Origin: Plutella xylostella
Lineage: Eukaryota > Arthropoda > Insecta > Lepidoptera > Plutellidae
Direction of reading: 5' to 3'
DNA: 64,000 bases
Assembly: GCF_932276165.1 (NCBI RefSeq)
Contig: NC_063986.1
Span: 2,864,501-2,928,500, forward strand
A model generated the notes under the pieces. It was given only the letters and a program-made list of their open reading frames with translations. It ran no database searches and was not told where the DNA came from. The position numbers and the translations under genes are program-made. Positions 42,865 to 53,473 of this stretch are shown here, one piece after another; within the stretch, counting starts at the first letter, position 1, and the number at the start of each line of letters is the position of its first letter.

Positions 42865-43780
42865 CAATCAGGGTATTAGGTGTCCTTATTTAGGGTCGGC
42901 TTTGTGCGTCATGTCACGCCATTTTTCCCTATCCTCTATCATATCCTCATTCAACCCACACTCTGACATAATATTTTATTTCCAAATTCCGATTATCAGA
43001 CTTTTTCCATATCGTACCTGCGACAAGTAGTGAAGCGAACTCGCGATAATCGTAAGATTGCGATCTATTAGGAAGTTGCCTTAGGCCTAAGACACCGTTT
43101 CAACTAGTATAAAAATAAAACAACAGGTACTTAAATATAAGAATTATTAGAAATTTTGCCTTTGCATTTACGCGACCTGTGATACAAATCCTTGTAAGAT
43201 TTCTACGTACTTTATAATAAGTTTCTTTGGCGGCTTTCTTATTTAATTCCTAATTAGTTTACTTCAGCGACCGACTTCGAGGCTTATCCTTCATTTGGGG
43301 AAGCCGGCAGATTATAAAATTAATTAAATGGTGTAAATGTTTTACCTTCCGATTTATTCCTCTCGAGATTTCGTTTCCTTCGTCCGTTTGTAGGGGGTCC
43401 TGAAACAAGAATAAATAATGACATGATTATTGCTGCTGTAAAAAAGTTGAAAGGCAAAAATTACTATATACCTAATAACCGCAGTTGTACCAGTGGCCGA
43501 TTATGATAGTCAAAATAATTATGTAAAATGATTTGTTCTAAATTCGACTTACGGTTGGGGCGTGGGGACGCTCTTATTTTAACTTTGTATTAATGTATCT
43601 CGAGACTGGGGGGTTTGGTTCACATGGTTTTAGGCAATTTTCGTTGTTAAATACAAAAAGATACCTTTTAACGATACCTTACACGATGGGATAAGTATTA
43701 TTTTTTCGAATTAAGTTTTCGCTGTATGGGCGGTACAAAATAATTATTTTTTGATAATTTCAAATATTTTTTTTTAATTA
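42865..43780. other. Non-coding stretch, nothing firm
   Basis: 42885-43020 (TTAGGGTCGGCTTTGTGCGT ...) looks like a dispersed repeat tail but has no partner in the window. No gene seen. Confidence 0.35.
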
Positions 43781-45058
43781 AGGTCAACCGGGGCCATTGC
43801 GCCACAATACTTTGTCTTTCATATTCATTTGATCATAACAAACAGACTATACCTACGCCCTTTTAAGCTATAACTTGTCATACATATTAGGAAATTTTAT
43901 CTAGTTTCATATTTTCATGCAATTTTGTAGAATTTTAAATATCTTCTACGTATAAATGACGTTTCTACAAAAAAAAATTAGGCGCAATAACCCTTAGTGG
44001 GGCTAATGCCTCTTTCACTAGTTTTGTGTGCTTGGAAGAGCTTTTTACAAGCTTAAGTAGATATAATTTATAGAATTACTATTAACGTAGCTAATTATTA
44101 GCTTGTAAACTAAATATTTCTTGTAGTTAAGGAGAACCAGTTGATCAAAAATTTTCGGGGCTATGGCGCCTACATACCCTAATTTCTTGTAGTGGCATTT
44201 ACCCCATCCAAGATTCCAGGGGTGCTCAACATTTTATTTATGAATATTTTATTGGAATTAAAAAGGTAGAAATACTTCCATGACAAATTAAAATACAGTA
44301 TAAAAGCATACAAGGGCATATTTTTTATAATTTGCAATCAAACCATAACTTTAATTTAGTAAGTTTGTATACCATTTTAAAGTCTGACGGAATTTTAATC
44401 ATTACAAAACTATTAAGAGTTTTAAAAACAAGTGGGATGAATGTTAATTCTGATACGCCGTTAAATGTTGTTCAATATTGCAGAAGGCGTCATTAGCCTA
44501 GTATTTTTCGTTTAGGGGTAATTTGGTGCTAATGTCACTGGAACTTTTTCATTGCTCGTAAGTGTATAAAATACATTTGTCATCAACATACCTATAATGT
44601 TTAGAACCTCTGAAAATGGGGCTATTGCGCCGCAATAGAGGCAATAACCCCATCAGCCAAGAGGCATTTATCCCAAAAAAAAGCTAAACCTGCAATTTTT
44701 AGTTGCATATTGTGTCCAAATCTTACGTTATTTCAAAAAAATAATCAAAACAATATGTAAAGCAACAAAACAATAACAGTATTTACAGTTAGGAAACATA
44801 GATTCTTTTAAACAAACACACATTTGGAACGATTCAAAAAAACGTGTCAGGAAACCGGAGGTGGCCGAAAGAGGTGAAAAAATTAAAATGGCAGATTATT
44901 TAAGAAAATTAACCCGGATACGACATCTATTGGTCAGTGGTAAAATTTTGAGTTCTAAAGATAGATAGCAGATGACTCCAGTAGTTCTAAAGTATGCGGT
45001 TCGGAAGATAAATGGATTCGAGGCATTAGCCCCGTAGGCGACTTGGCCCCGGTTGACC
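43781..45058. mobile_element. 1.3-kb non-autonomous DNA transposon (AGGTCAACCGGGGCC ends)
   Basis: AGGTCAACCGGGGCCATTGC at the left and GGCCCCGGTTGACCT at the right, with TA on both sides (43779-43780, 45059-45060). Inside, sub-terminal motifs recur (GGCGCAATAACCC, GGGGCTATTGCGCCGCAATA, GAGGCAATAACCCCATC, GGGGCTATGGCGCC). No intact transposase frame. A foldback-family fragment (44460-44575) is nested. The TA target suggests Tc1/mariner-type mobilisation; this is inference. Confidence 0.65.
44460..44575. repeat. Nested fragment of the CGCAATGAAAAAGTTCCA foldback family
   Basis: GTTCAATATTGCAGAAGGCG TCATTAGCCTAG, TTTCGTTTAGGGGTAATTTG and CACTGGAACTTTTTCATTGC correspond in order to 32660-32757. 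It lacks the left terminus. Confidence 0.6.
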
Positions 45059-45060
45059 TT

Positions 45061-45210
45061 ATCGGTATATATAATCTCTCCACCAATTTTTGTGGCAATC
45101 GGTGTAGAAACGGCGGAGAACGAGCCAGGACAGACGGACAGACAAGACATCATGAAACTATAAGGGTTCCTAGTAGACTACGCTACGGAACCCTTAAAAT
45201 ACGGGTAGGT
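45061..45210. repeat. Dispersed repeat ending in an AAGGGTTCC...GGAACCCTT hairpin
   Basis: GACAGACGGACAGACAAGAC leads into AAGGGTTCCTAGTAGACTAC GCTACGGAACCCTT, an inverted pair. I recall this type of sequence from lepidopteran repeats, but there is no second copy in the window. Confidence 0.35.
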
Positions 45211-45579
45211 ACCTACCTAAGTACTTTTAAAACACAACCATGTGAAATGGACGCATACGTGGGCCTCAAATTTACTAAGTAAAAAGTTTTCGCCTTCGGC
45301 TTCTGAAATTTAGAACCTTGACATTTTGAAGATTTAAGCAAAAAAAAGGTTCAAAACTACGAGAAAAGTCGTGTGAACTACTTTAATGGTAGCACTAAGT
45401 TTTAAGTTATAAGTTTAGTATTATTAACTAGTAAGTAGTCACCCCGTAAAAGTTTTTTTAAACCTGATTTACCTTCATACACAATATTATTTATATAATT
45501 TAGCAATAAGTAAATTATTTATGTATACTTATATGATAATTATATAAATATCTACCTATATTATTTTGCTAAATCAACA

Positions 45580-45729
45580 GAAATAAAAATTGTAGGTAGG
45601 TACATAAAAATTGTATTACGCATTTTTAGTAAAAAGACGATAATTTATTGTTATCGAACAATAAATTATCGTCTTTTTACTAAAAATGCGTAATACAATT
45701 TTTATGTACCTACCTACAATTTTTATTTC
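45580..45729. repeat. Perfect 150-bp hairpin (73-bp arms, 4-nt loop)
   Basis: 45580-45652 (GAAATAAAAATTGTAGGTAG ... AATTTATTGTT) is the exact reverse complement of 45657-45729, separated only by ATCG. No mismatch was found over 73 bp. The flanks (AAATCAACA left, ACCTAATTC right) do not continue the symmetry. It codes for nothing recognisable. A transcript through it would form a long perfect RNA duplex. Confidence 0.92.
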
Positions 45730-46082
45730 ACCTAATTCTATTTCTTCCAGAAACCACTTCGTTAAACCCGCTCCCCTCATCATGTGCCCGTGAGATTTCC
45801 GACAAATCCACAAGAAACCTTCCAGTTTCCTGCACGGAAAATATTGCTTTATGAAATTTTAATTCCTTTTCTTCACGTAAACGATTTCCGAGATCGTTTC
45901 TGCCCACATTTAAGACATATAATTTCCATTAAGTTCTGGCAATCGGGCTAGAGGTAAATTGAAATATGGTGAAAGATTGTGAGAATTGTTCAGATTCTGC
46001 TTATAATTCGTTTAAATATATTAAATTATATTAAATATACATATATATAAATAGGCTAGGGTCCAAATTATTAATCATCATC
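45730..46082. other. Non-coding stretch, nothing recognised
   Basis: No gene or bounded repeat found. Confidence 0.35.
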
Positions 46083-46283
46083 ATCATCATCACGAACCAT
46101 TACGTTGTCCCCACTGCTGGGGCACGGATCTCCTTCCAACGAAGGAAGAGTTTAGGCCTAGTCCACTACGCTGGCCAAGTGCGGGTTGGTGGACCCCAAC
46201 ACAAGCAAGCTTGTGCTGAGAGAGTTGTCGGGTAAGTGGGCAACCCGACTGTCAGATGTTTTCAAGCCGCCCGAAGGCCTCTC
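46075..46283 (-). mobile_element. 5S-headed SINE, 5'-truncated copy
   Basis: From (ATC)n and CCATTACGTTGTCCCCACTG through GTCAGATGTTTTCAAGCCGC and CCGAAGGCCTCT it follows 36290-36473 closely, then stops where the 36281 copy continues towards the 5S head. In sense (minus) orientation it keeps a GATGATGAT tail. Confidence 0.75.
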
Positions 46284-46842
46284 ATCCAACACCAACCTTG
46301 GATGCATCCTTTTTTTATAAAAATATGTATAACTTTTACACGATTCGTCAATTCAAATTACTTTCGGCCAATTATTTGTTTGCGCTTAATATCCCCGTTT
46401 TCCTGGTTCAACTGTTGTTTTGTTACAAAGAGAATAAAAACAATCCTTTCGTTTTGCAAATTGGGTAGGTTTGTTATTTATTTATTTCAGGTAAATTAGG
46501 TTTTTCGTAAGCAACTTACCATTATTACTACAGGTCTTTTGGTAGCTATGGACGATTATTATGATGACATAAAAATACACCTTTTTTACAAACTAAAATA
46601 TTACTATACATTCTAGTAAACACAAAGGTAAATCTCAATACAATCTAATGCACTGCTGCAGTTAAGATGATTTTATTCTAAAGTTACATACTACTAATAA
46701 AGTCGTGTCAGTTTGTTAACCGATAACACGCCTGCTGAACAAACTAATTCAAATAAAACCATGGCGCAAGCTGTTGGTAATAGTTCGCTTTATGTTGAAC
46801 TAGCCGCATTCTTCTACTTCACTTTCCTCACATCACAGTTTA
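46284..46842. other. Non-coding stretch, nothing recognised
   Basis: No gene or bounded repeat found. Confidence 0.4.
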
Positions 46843-47043
46843 GGCCCGGGTCTCCTATTTACTCTGTAGGTCGCGTCAAGTGTCACCGCCGTAGGCCGCG
46901 TCACGATACTCACTACATCTACGCGCCAACGTCGGCGTGTGAGGGAGACCGCATCAGTACATTTCTATAGTGAGCATTGTGACGCCCGCCGCCTACGGCG
47001 TGACGCTGGACGCGCCCTTCGGCGTAAATAGGAGACCCCGGCC
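46843..47043. mobile_element. GC-rich foldback MITE, copy 3
   Basis: Termini GGCCCGGGTCTCCTATTT and AAATAGGAGACCCCGGCC, TTA on both sides (46840-46842, 47044-47046). Contains CGCCAACGTCGGCGTGTGAG and GAGACCGCATCAGTACATTT exactly as in copies 1 and 2. The TTA target duplication fixes the family's target preference. Confidence 0.85.
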
Positions 47044-47283
47044 TTATCTATTGCAGACTTCACTGTACTATGCTTTTTAGTAATGCGTTAACTCATGCGT
47101 CGTAAGGATTCATTTGACTTCCATTTTTACATTCTGGGTACTTCTACGCTCTAAGTTATTGGGACTTCTGCTCCCTTAGTCGCACTATATAATATAAAGG
47201 CGCCAATTTCTGACACTACAACTCCCAGGAACAAGTACCTATCTGTAATTATAATTATATTATACACTACTACATATTACAAA

Positions 47284-47365
47284 AAAAATAGGACAAGCCG
47301 GGGATAGAAACCGGGACCTTTAAGACTCAATTCGCGAAGTAACCGCTGCGCCATTCCATCCGTAA
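47284..47365 (-). mobile_element. Degenerate tRNA-like SINE head
   Basis: Minus-strand: GGAATGGCGCAGCGGTTACT, then GGTCCCGGTTTCTATCCCCG. A- and B-box positions fit the SINE heads elsewhere, but the B box is altered and no body follows. Confidence 0.5.
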
Positions 47366-48538
47366 ATATTACTCTAAGAAACTCAACAAGTCAACTACGC
47401 ACAAAGAGTGAAAAACCTATTGTCCACTGCATTGTTCTTCCTTACAGCGCGGCTCTAGAGTATTCTAGAATTCTCTACATCCTTTGTAATAGATGTGCCT
47501 TGTTCTGGCTAACGAGATACCGGTTGAATGCTCGCTCATCTTACAAAATGCTGGGAAAACTCTCGGTTGTGTTGAAATGAACGTTTCAGTTCACCTCGGA
47601 ATACTCACAATTAGTTTTTAACCTCAGACTCGCGGCGGTGGTACTGTTGCTAATAGCATTTAAAACAATTAGATAGGCACTTAGCTATTCATTTTGCTAC
47701 GCTATTACTGGGTAAAGCGATTAACACGTTCAAGAATTAGTTAGGTATATGTGTATTTAAACAATAGCGTATTAGGAAGCATAAACTGTCTGAAATTAAG
47801 TAAGCATAATATTTTGAGCATGTCGGCGTGGTACATCTATCTTTAGGAAATTAACTGTTATATTTCGCCTTAGGTATTTCGCTGGTAACATAGTACCTAT
47901 ACTGACGAATAATAAAACAGTGTCATATTGAACGTCAATGGCAAGTGGAACTTTTTCATTGCTCGTGAGTATAAGTTATGTATATATTATATTTATTTAT
48001 TTTTTTAAATCCTTTAAACAAAATGTAACGTGTGTTTCTATTATTATCAGATCTGACCCTTTCAAGTTAATAACACTAACCTTTATAATGGCACCGCTTT
48101 AAATTGTAGAGTGTTTATAATTTTGTACTTATGAGTACACTTTATATATCACCGTAGTGTAGGGCATGCTTCTGCGATTCAGATACAAATTTTGTAGATT
48201 TTTTAAAGGCGATAAGTAAGGCTTAACGCACATTTTAAAATAAAGTCAGAAAAAAAATGTTGAGTTAAAACTAACTAAGACGATCCTTGTATAATTGTCT
48301 TCTTACGAAAAATACAATTAAGCTAATTACGCTGACATTACGGATCACGACCACGAGTGGCAATTTAGGGTAACTTTCCACCAATAGACGATAATGGCGA
48401 TAAATAACCAGATTGGTACTTTACTGCGATTTGTTACGGGTCAGTGTGTACGAATAAAAGAACCGTTGGAACTGGCCAGCTAAGTAGTAGGAAGGCGTTA
48501 GATTTTTCCAATATAATTTGGCTGCAAATAGAGAATAA
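47366..48538. other. Non-coding stretch with a foldback-family relic
   Basis: 47936-47975 (AATGGCAAGTGGAACTTTTT CATTGCTCGTGAGTAT) matches the right end of the 32597 foldback family. Otherwise nothing is recognised. Confidence 0.4.
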
Positions 48539-48680
48539 GGCCTTGTTTCACAATGTCTGGTTAGTGGCTACCTGCTGTGAGATAAAATACGTGCTGTCAC
48601 TCTCTGTTATTATTTTTGACAGTGACAGCATGTATTTTATCTTACAGGTAGCCACTAACCAGACATTGTGAAAGAAGGCC
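48539..48680. mobile_element. MITE, GGCCTTGTTTCACAATGTCT family, copy 3
   Basis: 142-bp near-palindrome with TAA flanks (48536-48538, 48681-48683). Arms carry GTTAGTGGCTACCTG, GAGATAAAATACGTGCTGTC and their complements. The short open frame across it is a palindrome by-product. Confidence 0.85.
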
Positions 48681-48719
48681 TAAATTTAGGGTCTTTGACA
48701 AGCCCATATACATTGAATT

Positions 48720-48950
48720 TAATTGATTTGCTCATGGTAACTTAGTCTGAGAGAGATGCGAGTTCAAATCCCGGCCTTGAGAATAAGTTGGTGAAGAAAA
48801 ACATCGTTAGGGAACATCTAGTTCTAGTACGTGAACCAACCGGCTGTGGGCCAGGGTCCAAGCTTAGGAAGAAATTTAGACTTTAAGGGAATATGCAAAA
48901 AGGTTCTCATTTGATTGAGCCAAGTGCTGGGGGGTCACTTAATACGACGA
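48720..48950 (+). mobile_element. Eroded tRNA-related SINE (GGTGAAGAAAAACATCGTTAG body)
   Basis: A B-box-like GCGAGTTCAAATCCCGGCCT is followed by GGTGAAGAAAAACATCGTTA, ACATCTAGTTCTAGTACGTG and GGGAATATGCAAAAAGGTTC. The same order of motifs is at 61705-62010. No closing tRNA stems; the 3' end is indistinct. Confidence 0.5.
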
Positions 48951-50178
48951 AAAACTAAATTTCAGAGCGCTGCGGCGTGAGCGGCGACTCTATCTCGTTG
49001 TATTAAACGTACCGATTGAACGACAACTCTCGTTCGTTCGTTGTAAAGAAACCCTCCAGGCACTTACAGTCCTGCAGAAAATAGAAAAGAATAGAATGTA
49101 AATAAAAACTAGTTCTGTCGTAGTCAACTCATATGATACAACTTTAACAAATGAAATCTGTTGCACACTAACTTTTAATATCTGAATTGCAACGCAACAA
49201 TTTTGCACTGAAAAGTACAACATTCCTCCGTCGTATGTAAAATATACGAGGAACAAGGTAGGGGAATATTTCAGCTTGCTAGCGCTAGTGTAAAAGTGCC
49301 TTTATAGCTGTATAAAGTGTATGCTGGGAATGTCTTTATTGGCACACCCACAGCACAGAATGCTGAGTTGTTTATGTCACTGCATTGTTGCTAACAAATG
49401 GCTGAGATGAATTGGAATTGACGTCTTGAAGTGAAAAGGCAAACTTGCAGTTGTACTTTTAAAATTACTGTGTTACTGTTAAAAAATAAAACTTTGTTTA
49501 TTGGGTGTTTAAATCTAAATTTGACGTTTTAGCTTGTATCTAAGGTTTGATAGTAAGGCTCTAAAAGTTTATTCATTCAGCAGGTGATATAGGTAGGTAC
49601 TAAAGTTCTACTAAACCGTGTTTCGACACATTTTTTTATAACATTGACATGGGTTTAACCGCATGGTTGATGACTAAGGGGATTTGATGTAAATCTCATA
49701 GATCATGGTATACATTTAGTTAGCTTTAGCATAAAGCTATAGCTCACAATGACAAGCCGTGTTATCTTTGACGGGATAAACCGTTAGTATTAATTAGATA
49801 TTTCTTGGAAAAAACACTTCAAATTCTTGAACATAAGTAAGTGACTTATATAGTTACATTTCCCAATTATTAAAAAAAATGTCTCGTCACCGACAAAATC
49901 AAAGAGAAGAAAATACCTAAAAAAAATCAAATTTCTAAAGTCGTGTTAAAAGGTCAAAATGAGATCTTTTTCTGCTTACTATAAAACTTTCAGAACATCC
50001 TGTAGAAGCCACCGGTTTTTCGCTACGACTTCCGATTTGTATTTCGAAAAGGATTTTCACGATAAGCTTTATGACCTAAAGAGTAAGCCGCATTTAAAAA
50101 TCCAAATATAGATTGTAAAAAGCTTTATCACCTAGTCACTGGCTTTAGAAATCCGTTGTGCGAAATTATTATGGACCT
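48951..50178. other. Non-coding stretch, nothing recognised
   Basis: No gene or bounded repeat found. Confidence 0.4.
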
Positions 50179-50189
50179 ATTCGTGATAA

Positions 50190-50584
50190 CGTGGACACTT
50201 ACAGTGGGACTGGTTCACAAACTGAAGGCCACAGCGAGCTATGGAAAGAGCTATGCTTGGAGTCTCTCTGAAAGATCGCATCCGGAACGAAGTAATCCGA
50301 CAGAGATCTAAAGTCACCGACATAGCTCACCGAGTTAGTAAGCTTAAGTGGCAGGGGGCTGGTCACATCTGTCGAAGAACCGATTGCCGATGGGGTAAAC
50401 GTGTTCTGGAGTGAAAGCCGCGACTAGGCAAACATAGTGTGGGACGCCCTCCGGCTAGATGGGGTGACGACTTGCGAAAGGTGGCTGGTTATGATTGGAT
50501 ATGGAAAGCTAAAGATCGCATCCAGTGGCGTGCTTTGGGAGAGGCCTACGTCGAGCAGTGGACTGCTATAGGCTGATGATGATG
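50190..50584 (+). mobile_element. 5'-truncated LINE insertion with 11-bp target duplication
   Basis: ATTCGTGATAA occurs on both sides (50179-50189, 50585-50595). The 395-bp insert starts inside coding sequence and ends GGCTGATGATGATG, the tail type of RTE-like non-LTR elements. The 5' truncation and direct repeats show target-primed reverse transcription. Confidence 0.85.
50192..50575 (+). pseudogene. C-terminal end of LINE reverse transcriptase (RTE-like), broken
   Basis: Reads WTLTVGLVHKLK, then after a frame change QRAMERAMLGVSLKDRIRN, VTDIAHRVSKLKWQGAGHIC, RRTDCRWGKRVLE, a TGA in place of the usual Trp (50412-50414), KPRLGKHSVGRPPARWGDDL and RIQWRALGEAYVEQWTAIG with a stop at 50573-50575. 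This is the conserved tail after the polymerase domain in lepidopteran endonuclease/reverse-transcriptase LINEs. The catalytic domains are not present. Frameshift plus internal stop make it a dead copy. Confidence 0.82.
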
Positions 50585-50595
50585 ATTCGTGATAA

Positions 50596-51601
50596 AGTAT
50601 GTGTAGTGTTCCTACCATTACGATATTCTGTTAAAACTATGCAGAGTGGCAGTAAACCAGCTGCAAGTAGATGCTAATAGAAAATTAGATGTTATCGGTT
50701 GTCAAAGTGAATAGGTAGCTAATAGTAGCTATTAACAGTCAGAATTGCAGATTGGTTTTGTTCAACATCTGATCATTCAAATGCTCGATAATTGACTAGT
50801 ATTGTCACCGTGTTAAAGTATTAGTCAGTCAAATAAGTCGTTTTCAACTTTTTACCAACACGCTAAGATAAAGAATTTTCTGATTTAAGTTCAACCCAAA
50901 CTTAGAAACACAAAATATGTTTTTTTTAGGTTTTGGTAGGTACCTCTGAAACCAATACCTCTAGTACCAATTGAAGCCCTTAGAAAATCGAGACCTATAT
51001 ATAAAATTAATAATGTTCATGTGACAATACGGTATCGATTTGCGATACTCAAGTGGGCAATCTGGACATCAATGGCCACAATTATGAGAGCAATAGAAGG
51101 CATCTGTTTTGTTTAAATGGCTCCATCGGAGTGGAGCGAAATAGGCCACCGATCTATCTTTGAAATAATCTCTTACCAGTTACAGATGTAGGTGTACTAT
51201 GATAGTATGATTGTAGACATACGTATTAAAGTATAACTGATTGAATATGTGGTGTTAGAAATTCACACGATTGAGAGATACCGAGATAGAGCCATATTTA
51301 TTATTCTTATACTTATGTTGAAAATGAATCAACCCAAAAAAGTTGGCAATTTAGTGTTTGTAGTAATTGAAGTCACAATAGATTGTGTAATTTGTAGATA
51401 AACGTTTGTACAATTCAAGTCTGCACGCCATCCAATTCCAAAATAAACAATTACCCTGAAATTATCTTTAAATTGTCAATTTTCTGAATAGTGCGTTAAT
51501 AATAATAATTAAGTACTTAAGTTGTTAATAAATAATTGTATTTCCCCTAATGCGTTTATGTTTCAGGGATCAAATGCTAGCCTAAAAGCCATAATATATT
51601 T
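50596..51601. other. Non-coding stretch, nothing recognised
   Basis: No gene or bounded repeat found. Confidence 0.4.
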
Positions 51602-51614
51602 GCCCAAATACCTA

Positions 51615-51997
51615 ATGTCCTCCTAGCCGAATTTCGACCACGGCGGCCAATCTCAATTGAGATCAGCCATCTACGCAGGAGTAGATTATAGTGCCCAAGT
51701 GTGTGCGCAGTACACAGGAGCACTCTCTGTTCCATCACTCTCATAACCCAATGGGACGGATTGACCGACACGACTGGAGAGAGCTAGGCGCAGGACCGAC
51801 TGCTTTACATGCCCATCCGACAGCATGGATCATTTCACTGTTTCGGACATCAGGTGATCAGCCTTCTATGTCCTAACCAAACTTAGAACCACAATTTTTG
51901 AAACACAAATTGATGGTCCCACCCGGGAATCGAACCCGGGACCTCTGGGTCATGAAGCGAAGCTTCTACCACTAGACCACAGAGGCAGTTACACTAG
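51615..51997 (-). mobile_element. tRNA-headed SINE (CAT-loop head), full copy
   Basis: Flanked by the 13-bp duplication GCCCAAATACCTA (51602-51614, 51998-52010). Minus-strand: CTAGTGTAACT, then a tRNA-like head (about 51914-51986) with CTGTGGTCTAGTGGTAGAAG, anticodon-like loop TTCATGA and GGTCCCGGGTTCGATTCCCG, then a body of about 290 bp (GGGCATGTAAAGCAGTCGG, CCATTGGGTTATGAGAGTGA, CTCCTGCGTAGATGGCTGAT) ending GGCTAGGAGGACATT. Acceptor and anticodon stems do not pair, so it is not a working tRNA-Met. Head and body differ from the other SINEs here. Confidence 0.85.
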
Positions 51998-52010
51998 GCC
52001 CAAATACCTA

Positions 52011-52462
52011 CATACATGATACCTATATTTGGAGGCATAAGAAACATTTCGTCACTCTCTGGAATTAACAACATGATTTTTATCTAAACTTGCAAAGCTT
52101 GAAATTCTATGAAATACGAGAATGAAATTCGATAGTTAGTAACTTTATCAGATCGCGTAGGTGTGAAAGAGAACCTACAATTAAGCACTAAACTAAAACC
52201 TATAAATCTGAATGCAATCGTAGTTTCGATTTCACAATAAGTACGAGTGGGTGCTTGCTAGTAGCTGTAGGACTAAGTTGGACGTAGTTTTGGCAAATAC
52301 CTACACTGTCAAAAATTACCGAAATATATAATATAATTAATTATTCGAAATATAATATTAATTAATTAATTAATGTTATATTTCGAATAAATTCTTAAAT
52401 ACTCATCTAGATAAGGCAGCATACAGCAACCGTTATACAGGTTAAGTAATATAATTATATTA
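52011..52462. other. Non-coding stretch, nothing recognised
   Basis: 52338-52395 holds a palindrome of TTCGAAATATAATATTAATT type; otherwise nothing seen. Confidence 0.4.
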
Positions 52463-53473
52463 GGGGAATTATAAAACGAGCGAACAAAAAAAAACTTTGC
52501 GACTGATGATGACATACTGTTTTAATAACTTGAGCGGTATGAATTTGAGTTAGCGAAAAATTAACTAAACTGACGACGAATATTGATTTATAATAAAATC
52601 CAGAACGAGCTTACAAAAAGTGGATTGTGATAAATCAATTTCAGATATTAAAATTTTATACGAGCGACTTAATTACTAAGTGAGCGACTGGAAATACAAA
52701 GAGGGCAACTTCAATATTAAGATAGATTCGATTTTTCTAAGTGAGGTTATACTTAGCGAACTACTAAAAAGTTAACTTTGTGTAAAGTTTTGTATGCTGC
52801 TTTTTTAATGATTATTGGTTACTGATATTCTATTTCAGGGTTTATGTTTTTTTATTTTGATACGCTTTTTTAATGAAAACTACAGATTTTTAAATGCGCG
52901 CGAATTCGAATGGGGGCGGGGCGACAAATCGTTGCAGTCAGGTGAGTTGTAGTAGGGCTCCTCATACCTATAAATGATTCCTAGTATTAATAAGAAGTTT
53001 TTTTTAGTTGACTGAAGCGTCTTATTTTATTTTTTGTTCATTTGATTGAAATAAATGCATGCATATTACTTTATTTTTACGGAGTACATTGTTTTATTTA
53101 ATTACCCTTATATTTCAATAATAAAATTTCTCAACTAATAGAATAGTGTTTCTTCAAATAGTTATTTCATATTATTTTTATTTTTTAAATGTGAGTTCAT
53201 TATGCTCTGCTCATTAGTGTATTTTTCAAAGTGGTTTTTGTATTGGAAACACTTCATTTAAGATAAAATGCCGCTCAGTATAAAAAATACATTTGCCAAA
53301 TATTGAAAAAAATGCAGGACGTAACGTTGACACTCGAACAAATATTAGGTCGCTCAAATATTATGAAGCTGCTCATTTTGTATTTTAAGTAACTCAAATT
53401 AATGTTTGTAAGTTGCTGTTCTGTTGATTTCTCGTCACTCGCAGTCAGTCGCTCACTTAGTAATTCTATAACC
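52463..53473. repeat. Possible foldback element with GAGCGAC / GTCGCTC motifs
   Basis: GAGCGA-type heptamers (GAGCGAAC, GAGCGACTT, GTGAGCGACTGG) cluster in the left part. The complementary TCGCTC type (GGTCGCTCAAA, CAGTCGCTCAC) clusters in the right part. The ends GGGGAATTATAAAAC and CTTAGTAATTCTATAACCC are loosely complementary. Probably an old ~1-kb DNA element; boundaries uncertain. Confidence 0.4.

Noticed and set aside
48444..48671. Open frames across MITE palindromes (5089-5373, 35387-35632, 48444-48671, 22631-22849)
   Set aside because: They are created by the palindromes, start at non-ATG codons in part, and have no recognisable domain.
51914..51986. Functional tRNA-Met(CAT) gene
   Set aside because: A and B boxes are good, but acceptor and anticodon stems do not pair, and the sequence is the head of a 383-bp unit with its own 13-bp target duplication.
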